Positions 1-6,921 of a stretch of 10,627 nucleotides of DNA are shown in pieces. Each line of letters opens with the position of its first letter. Within the stretch, counting starts at the first letter, position 1. The notes under the pieces were generated by a model. That model was not told the origin of the DNA, did not search any database, and saw nothing but the letters and a program-made list of their open reading frames with translations. The stretch is from the NCBI GenBank assembly GCA_028565715.1, contig JAOXYC010231126.1, positions 1 through 10,627 on the forward strand, written 5' to 3'. The stretch is from Phoronis pallida. Taxonomy: Eukaryota; Phoronida; Phoronidae. Position numbers and translations under genes: made by a program.

Positions 1-103
1 TGTGAAGAAATGGAGTAGATCTGTCTTGTTTTCCATGTTTTGGAAAGGTGTATAAGTGGCCGAAAAAGCAACTTTAACTAAGGACTTATAGTAATCAATT
101 TTA

Positions 104-1071
104 CAGGGTGGTCCACAAAAAAAACGCAAACATTTTGTTTTTTAATAATTTCTACAAAAATTTAAGAATTTTCTTTAAATTGTGCCCGGCAAATGTGATC
201 GACACATGTATTTTTACAGTGGAAGATTTTTCTTCATTCTATAAAATCTGATTTTAGTATAATGATTTTATTAAACTTAAAATGAAATTGTAAAAATCAG
301 ATAAATTTGGCTATAAACATTACATAAATTCTACACTGAATGTTTAAAATTCTTTGATTTTTTGCCCAGTAAAGCGCATTGCATGTTAGACTATAGCTAA
401 AAAGATATTTTAAGAACAATTCTCTTTTTTACTCCTACGTTAATTCTTTTTTTTAAAGTTTAAAAAAAAATTAAAATTGCTGGCCAAATGCTGCGACCAA
501 CCTTGCGGATTTAGCCTACTTCAATTGAACAAACTCTTCTAAAAATAGCCACTATTTCTCATTTTTATTGTTGGGATTCTATAAGAATAATCTCTCTAGC
601 ACTTTAGTACCGAAATATAACCCAAGAAAAAATATAAGGTCTTTTAACAGCAGATTATTGATCAGTAATTATGTAAGGCTTTTAGCTACTTTTGGTATTC
701 AATACGACATGTTATTTAAAGCAAAATATGCGAGTTAAAAATCAAAAATCAAAAATGTTTTTTTCTACACAATTTCAAAAAAGTCTTGCACAACTAGGCG
801 AAAAATGTAAAACATTCTTAAAAAATTGTAGAAATTATTAAGAGGATAGTGCTTGATGTCAGTAGTTTCTGGTAAACAGCAGCGCTCACTGTGGTGGAAT
901 TAAAGTTGAAATAAAAAACTATCTTTTTAAAAACATTTTTTTCAAAAGTTTCCTTTTCAATATAAATATACATGTATTAGACACAAGTGTGCACAATTTC
1001 ATGAAATTTCTTCGATTTCTGGAGAAATTATTTCAAAATGAAATGTTTTCGTTTTTTTGTGGACCACTCTG
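104..1071. mobile_element. Non-autonomous Tc1/mariner-like TIR element
   Basis: The left end CAGGGTGGTCCAC (104-116) and right end GTGGACCACTCTG (1059-1071) are inverted copies with one mismatch. Each is flanked by TA (102-103 and 1072-1073), the target duplication made by Tc1/mariner transposases. Similarity continues inward over about 115-118 bp per arm (104-221 and 957-1071), including an AATAATTTCT block, AAATTGTGC and ACATGTAT, at roughly three-quarters identity by eye. The 968-bp element is AT-rich, and no transposase-like frame or DDE/D motif is visible, so it is a MITE-like or internally decayed copy. It lies about 1.4 kb beyond the gene's 3' end. The superfamily call rests on the TA duplication and the TIRs. 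Confidence 0.75.
142..841. repeat. 28-bp inverted repeat inside the TIR element
   Basis: The block 142-169 and the block 814-841 are reverse complements at 25 of 28 positions, beginning TTAATAATTTCTACAA on the left. The right TIR arm contains a related block near 1018-1035. The element thus carries its subterminal motif three times, which suggests internal duplication or a composite origin. Confidence 0.65.
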
Positions 1072-1359
1072 TATAAACCCTTTGCACACTGGGAAGGTGT
1101 CACATTGACCGAGTTTGAACTGAATGATGGGGCCGATTAATTTACCCCTTTTGAATACGATTAACGTTTTCGTGTCAGATTGTGAATCGTTCTATTGTCC
1201 CCATTTCGTGCTTTTTTGCACGTCCATTTTCTTGGTTTTTCAGTGATTGTGACGTGATGACCCGGCAATTAATACAGAATTACACTGTACTTTGATCTTT
1301 GATGGAACATCTCTGGTACGATTTCCGGCCTAACATAAAACACAGAGTCAGACGCATGT

Positions 1360-1381
1360 GTTCAATAAATTTTTATTGAAC
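1360..1381. terminator. Palindrome with AATAAA on both strands
   Basis: Perfect 10-bp arms (GTTCAATAAA and its complement) with a 2-bp spacer place the canonical polyadenylation hexamer on both strands within 22 bp. This is the arrangement expected for a shared 3' end between convergent transcripts. No convergent gene is visible within the window, so it may be coincidence in AT-rich DNA. Confidence 0.25.
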
Positions 1382-1715
1382 AAACGAACAAGCTAATCAA
1401 AAACGCCATTATACATATATGTACCATGCATGATTATTTCATAAAACAATCCATTCAAAACAGAAGTGGACACGATTACAACACATACACCAGTTCGAAC
1501 AGTAATTGAAATATATGTGTTTGTTATAAAACAAAAAAGCAACACGAGCAATAAAAGATAAATTGTTTCGCAATTCAACAGATCACAAACAACAGTGCAT
1601 CAGTATCAGAGCTTCTAAAAATCAAACAAAATGCCGTGAAACAGTTCGACTTCGCTAAAACAAAAATAGAAATCCAAAGTATTTTGATTCTGTTCTCATG
1701 TTAGTAGTAGCTTAT

Positions 1716-1721
1716 TTTATT
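1716..1721 (-). terminator. Candidate AATAAA polyadenylation signal
   Basis: The first canonical AATAAA downstream of the gene on the minus strand. It would give a 3' UTR of about 1 kb that includes the inverted repeat at 2074-2327. The hexamer is common in AT-rich DNA, so support is weak. Confidence 0.25.
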
Positions 1722-2073
1722 ACCCAATTATTGTTTTAAAATTGCACACAAACCATGTACAAATAAGCGCCAGTTGTAATTCTTAAATGAGTAGCCGTAT
1801 TTTACCTATTATATTCATTTCCAATATTGTTTAGCTGCTTAACATTACAAGCAAAACCTTGGTAACGATCCGCCAATTTAACAAATACTATATACAATAT
1901 AAATATTAAGATAGAGCAATTAGGAATGACATGAAAAATGATGGGTTCAATTCCCATGGACTCGGATGAGAATGGGCTTTTTCTTTTTTCATCAAGAAAA
2001 TAAGTGTTACACTATATAGCAAGTCTTGGGCGATGAATATGAAACTGGGTTTTCCTTTTAAATCCACACAGGG

Positions 2074-2327
2074 TTTCTTAAAGATACTGTCTCCTTGTTG
2101 GTGAGGATCTGGGGTCAAAATTCAAGTCAACTAGACATTTTGTGTATGAGTCCTTTGATGAATATAATTAACCTGCATCTTAATCAAAAAATTCAAAAAA
2201 ATCGGGAAAAGGGTAAATTTGAGATCTTTGTATCCTGCAGGTTAATTATATGCATTAAAGAACTCAAGTTGATTTGAATTTTGACCCCACATCCTCACCA
2301 ACACGGAGACAGTTACTTTAAAAGAAA
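2074..2327. repeat. Large imperfect inverted repeat (foldback)
   Basis: The left arm 2074-2177 and right arm 2236-2327 are reverse complements over about 90 bp, with a 58-bp loop. Shared blocks include ACTGTCTCC, GTTGGTGAGGAT, GGGGTCAAAATTCAA and ATAATTAACCTGCA. The main difference is about 12 extra bases in the left arm. Neither arm codes for anything recognisable, and no clear target duplication was found. It could be a foldback or MITE-type element, or two insertions of one repeat in opposite orientation. If the gene's 3' UTR extends this far, the RNA would form a long hairpin. Confidence 0.8.
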
Positions 2328-2412
2328 TCAATATTATCTAAATTCCTATGTGTACATTACAAGATTTCAATAAAAATTAATAAACGTGAAACCTTTCCCG
2401 GATATTGCATTG

Positions 2413-2418
2413 TTTAAT
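2413..2418 (-). terminator. Candidate ATTAAA polyadenylation signal
   Basis: On the minus strand this reads ATTAAA, the commonest variant polyadenylation hexamer, about 305 bp after the TAG. The canonical AATAAA next appears at 1716-1721 (minus strand), about 1 kb from the stop. No cleavage-site context distinguishes them, so this is a candidate only. Confidence 0.25.
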
Positions 2419-2419
2419 C

Positions 2420-2687
2420 GCGCTGGTCAATAACTAAACAAAAATCCGTTATTTTTAAAAAAATTACCAATTCCAGGATGATCACCATTCATCATCATCG
2501 TCATATCTAGAGACTGTTTGTAGTACTGTAGTGCAAACGAGACCTTGCCCATTGCTTTATAAATGTGGCCTATATAATTGAAACATCCTGGTTAGGCCTA
2601 TTATTACCACCATACAGCTTAATTTCCATCATCTAGATTTAACGTATCTGGAATATTGTGCAGCTAACACCAGGTTTACCACCCCAT
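2420..2687 (-). pseudogene. Decayed TPR units 3' of the stop codon
   Basis: Downstream of the TAG, TPR coding similarity continues in broken form. A stretch near 2610-2687 keeps MG, LAAQYS and KLYGGNN pieces in shifting frames. The stretch from about 2569 to 2430 reads HIYKAMGKV, LQYYKQSLDM and GDHPGIGN in one frame before a TGA at 2427-2429. At least two frameshifts and a short deletion separate the pieces. A 38-bp segment (2688-2725) containing the present stop interrupts the unit between the KE and MGK positions. The simplest reading is that the array was once longer and its 3' end has decayed. The alternative is that 2427-2569 is a real last exon. Confidence 0.7.
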
Positions 2688-2722
2688 CGAACAATTTGAC
2701 ATCATTCATTCAATGTGCAGGC

Positions 2723-5700
2723 CTATTCTTTAAAGATACATCCGATATTATTCAAAACTATATCTATCAAAGGTTGATCACTGTTCATCCTCAGCAACAT
2801 ATCTAAAGAATCTTTGTAGTATTGTAGTGCAAGAGAGAACTTTCCCATCTCTTCATACACTTTGCCAATCTTATTCAAACTGTTAGCAACTGCAGGGTGA
2901 TCATTACCACCATGTAACCTCTTTAACGTGTCTAATGAGTCTGTGAAATACTGTACGGCCAACTCTAGTTTCCCCATATCTTTATACAAACCACCGATAT
3001 TATCCAAACTTGTAGCAACGGTAGAGTTATCATTACCACCATGTAACCTCTTTAACATGTCTAATGAGTCTGTGAAGAACTGTGCCGCTAACTTCGACTT
3101 CCCCATTTTTTGATGCAAACCACCGATATTATTCAAACTTGTTGCAACATCAGGATTATCATTACCACCATATAACCTCTTTTTCATGTTTAATGAGTCT
3201 GTATAGTATTGTACAGCTAACTCCACCTTCCCTGGCATCTCTTCATACAAACCACCGATATTATTCAAAATTGTAGCAACAATCGGGTTATCATTACCAC
3301 CATTCAACCTCTTTCTCATGTCCAATGCGTCTGTATAGTACTGTACAGCTAACTCCAGCCTCCCCATCCCCTTATACACAAGACCAACGTTATTCAAACC
3401 TGCAGCAACAGTCAAGTTATCATTACCACCATGTAACCTCTTCTTCATGTCTAATGAGTCTGTGGAGTACTGTAAAGCTAAATCCAGCTTCCCCATCTTT
3501 TGATACAGAACCCCGATATTATTTAAACTTACAGCAACATTGGGGTTGACGATACCACCATGTAACCTCATAAACATGTCTAGTGAATCTTTGTAGTATG
3601 GGACAGCTAAATCCAGTTTCCCCATGGCTTGATACAAACAGCCGATATTATTCAAACTTGTAGCAACCGCAGGGTTGTCATTACCGCCATGTAACCTCTT
3701 CTTCATGTTTAATGAATCTGTGTAGTACTTCACAGTTAACTCCAGCTTCCCCATCTCTTCATACAAAATACCGATATTATTCAAATTTGTAGCAACAGCA
3801 GGGTTATCATTACCACCATGTAACCTCTTCGTCATGTCTAATGCGTCTGTAGAGTACTTTACAGCCAACTCCAGCTTTCCCATATCTCTATACAGACCGC
3901 CGATACTATCCAAACTTTTAGCAACGGCAGGGTTATCATTACTGCCGTGTAACCTCTTCCTCATATCTAAAGAAAATGTGTAGTACTGTACAGCTACCTC
4001 CAACCTTCCCATACTTTGATACAAAAAGCCGATATTATTCAAACTTACAGCAATATCAGGGTTATCTTTCCCACCATGTAACCTCTTCATCATGTCTAAT
4101 GCGCGGGTAAAGCACTGTACAGCGAACTTCAGCTCCCCCATTTCTCGATAAAAACTTCCAATATTATTCAGACTCGTAGCAACAGCAGGGTTATCATTAC
4201 CACCATGTAACCTCTTAGTCATGTCTAATGCGTCTGTGAAGTACTGTATAGCTAACTCCAGCTTTCCCATCTCTTTATACAGAACACCGATGTTATTCAA
4301 ATTGTTAGCAACATCAGGGTGATCATTACCGCCATGTAACTTCTTCATCATGTCTGATGACTCCTTGCAATTCTTCAAAGCTAACTCCAACTTCCCCATC
4401 TTTTTATACAAAAGACCAATATTATTCAAACTTGCAGCAACGTCACGGTTATCATCACCACCATGTAACCTCTTTAACATGTCTGATGAATCTGTGGAGT
4501 ACTGTACAGCTAACTCCAGCTTCCCCATATCTCTATACAACACAGCGATATTGCTCGTTATTGCCGCAGTGCCACTTTTATCGTGTAGAGTGCCAAACAT
4601 ATCCGCTGCGTAAGTGAAAAATTTAAGCGCGGACTCGAAGTTGCCTTCAAAGTAATAAATATAACCTATCTCCGCCACACACTGAACAACGTAGTGACCA
4701 TTAATGACACAGTTAATGTTACGACCTTCATGTTCAATAGTTCGTACATCCGCATCACCTCTGTGTTCCCGAGCAATCAAGTCTATATGAGAAATGAATG
4801 CTTCCCGTGCAGCAGTTAACGAATTACAAACTACTTCTATTAACCCAGTGAAATATTCATTACGTTCGTAGAAATCTTGATCAAACAGTTTGGTTTTAAA
4901 CTCAGAAAGATCTTCTGCGCTTTCAATGAAGTAAACGAGTGGTAAAATTGTATAGTAGTGACGTAGAATCAAAGGTTTGAACGTGACGAATTCATTTGCT
5001 TCATTTGGACCGGAGCGGATAGTGAGCTCTTCATTCTGGCGACCTTTGATCGAATACATCACCAACCTCATCAATGTTACTATGGAAATAATACATTGTA
5101 GATTGTGAGTTGCCGTTTCTGATAATATGGACTTTGTTCTCATTTCTTCTAAAACGTCCAACGTACTGTTTTTATCTAAACTAAACACTGTTTTAAACAG
5201 GTTTAAAACCAGTGTCGGTAACCTGAAAAGATCTTGCTTTACATCGCGAATGGTTTTTGATTCTTTAATATGAAAATTCAGCTTTGGAAAAAATTCCTCA
5301 ATTAATTCCTTCATTTCGTTGAAGCATTTCTGCCTTGTGCTTTCAGTACACCTCAGCTCCTTCCTTATCGAGACAAACTCATCAATGAGCTGATCTGCAT
5401 TTTCACTTCCTGCTAGTTTAACAGTTGTGTACATAACCCGATCGACGTGATAGCCCTCTTTTAACGCAATTTCTTCTTTGCAAAGCTGTGCCATGCGTTT
5501 TGGTGTTCGGATTAACTCCCTGCCTGCTTTACTTGGTCTGTCTGGTCGTCCAAGCGGCGTGTCACATGCATGTGGTGCCGCACTATCAAACGAAAAGCCC
5601 CGAGGAGTCACGATGTCCTTAAACCAAAAACTGCATGTACTTCTGTTATCGTAATCATTCAGTGACTTAATATTCATTGAATTAAGAACTGTTTCACGAA

Positions 5701-6396
5701 TATTGAGAACAAATAAGTGAATCATTCTCGCTAATTTTCTGAAGTAGTCGACGTCCTTCAAATCATTTTTTACGAGAATACACCATTCTGTATCAGAGAA
5801 TGGCGTGGTTTCACCTCTAGCAGACGACCCCATTGCCAAAGCGGCGTACTCTTGTGGTGGGGGACCTAATATATCTATACTCTTGGACACCAACGACTGA
5901 AAAAATGTGGTCATCTCTTGGTTAATATCAACGAAGAGACTCCGTGTATCTTTTATGAACGCCTCTTCTTTCTGTATTCTACCTTCTTCGGGAAGTACAC
6001 CTTTAAATGTACTTAAACATTTTCCCATCAAACCGCCAGCCTTCTTACCAATTGTTTCCCGTATTGCGTCCAACTGAAGTCTTATTTCTGATATAAATTC
6101 GCAAGGTAACTTTTTAGGTACAACTTCTAATGTTTTACAGAATGCCAATTCATTTTGTTTTATAAGCTGATCAAGCTCATTTCGAAGGCCAACCTTAACT
6201 GTTCTTATGTAAGCAGCATTATATAGTGCTGATGCATAAACAAAATGTTCACCCAACCTAGACCTTAAACCACGTTCGGCATAAACTTCTCCCATTTCTT
6301 TAAGAATGCCTGCGTCTCTTTCTTTATCCTCACGTGAGCCCTTTTCTAGTTGTCTCACCAAGTTGGCTTCTCTTTCGTCAAGTATGGAAAATCCAC
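2723..6396 (-). CDS. Coding exon 6: nucleotidyltransferase-like domain and TPR array
   Basis: This 3674-bp exon encodes residues 464-1686. The acceptor is TTCAG with first exon base 6396. The first in-frame ATG is well inside, and a TTG at 6359-6361 is not a start but an internal Leu codon. A helical segment (about 475-620) contains a TPR-like pair. The NTase core follows, with G652-S653-S-A-R-G-E and then S-D664-T-E666, matching the GS...D-x-D/E signature of the GlnD/DUF294 nucleotidyltransferase fold. D733 in a GFSFD strand-like segment is a candidate third carboxylate (inference). Residues about 760-1010 are helical and could be the family's substrate-side domain. TPR units run from about 1030 to the end. 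The last unit stops after its first helix, probably because a 38-bp insertion introduced the TAG. Kinesin light chain has similar TPRs but no NTase domain. Confidence 0.88.
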
Positions 6397-6855
6397 CTGA
6401 AGTTATTGAAGTATTTCTTTAAATAGTGAAAGTTTGTGTAGTAGGATATAAAACATTCGAATACATCAGGGTAAGAGGAGTATATACATGTAAGTAAGGG
6501 TAAGTGCTAGGGCTTAATCGTTTATGGGTGGCCAACGACACATACCACTGAATATCTTTTTGGTGCCACCGGAAATCAATTCAGTACCACCGACTTATAA
6601 TTTGGTGCCACTAAATCATAATTCAGTATTGAATTTAAATTCAGTATCGAATTTTAATTCAGTGCCTGGGAATTATAATTCGGTCCTCCCGAGTTATAAG
6701 TCGATGCTACCGAAGTATCCAAATATTACTTCGGTGCCACAAATGTTCAAACGGAATTGACGGCCAACGAAAGCATCACATCACGTGGCAACGCGATTCG
6801 TCTGCATGAGTAAGCGTGTGATTTCCAAATCTAGAATAAGCAATGACAATAATAA

Positions 6856-6921
<66 letters not shown>

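Larger units (their letters stand above)
1072..2073. other. Intergenic, AT-rich, no gene seen
   Basis: No convincing exon on either strand. The two longest open frames (minus strand, 1393-1578 and 1906-2118) start at TTG and resemble no domain I recognise. Small structures only: a hairpin CGTGC-T6-GCACG near 1207-1222, the palindrome at 1360-1381 and scattered AATAAA hexamers. Confidence 0.6.

Noticed and set aside
1393-1578. Hydrophobic 61-codon minus-strand frame
   Set aside because: Starts at TTG; hydrophobicity follows from AT-rich codons; no splice or domain support.
1941-1957. T-arm-like hairpin (ATGGG, TTCAATT, CCCAT) suggesting a tRNA or tRNA-derived SINE
   Set aside because: No anticodon arm, D arm or acceptor stem could be fitted around it on the plus strand.
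1906-2118. 70-codon minus-strand frame
   Set aside because: Starts at TTG, overlaps the large inverted repeat and shows no domain.
2789-4588. Kinesin light chain
   Set aside because: The TPRs are similar, but there is no N-terminal coiled coil, and ZZ, ARM and NTase domains precede the array.
2928-4617. Several plus-strand open frames of 60-87 codons across the TPR region
   Set aside because: They repeat with the 129-bp period and are reverse-strand shadows of the TPR units.
6359-6361. TTG as the start of the large NTase-TPR frame
   Set aside because: TTG is not a normal animal start; the frame continues upstream to a 3' splice site in the right phase, so it is an internal Leu codon.
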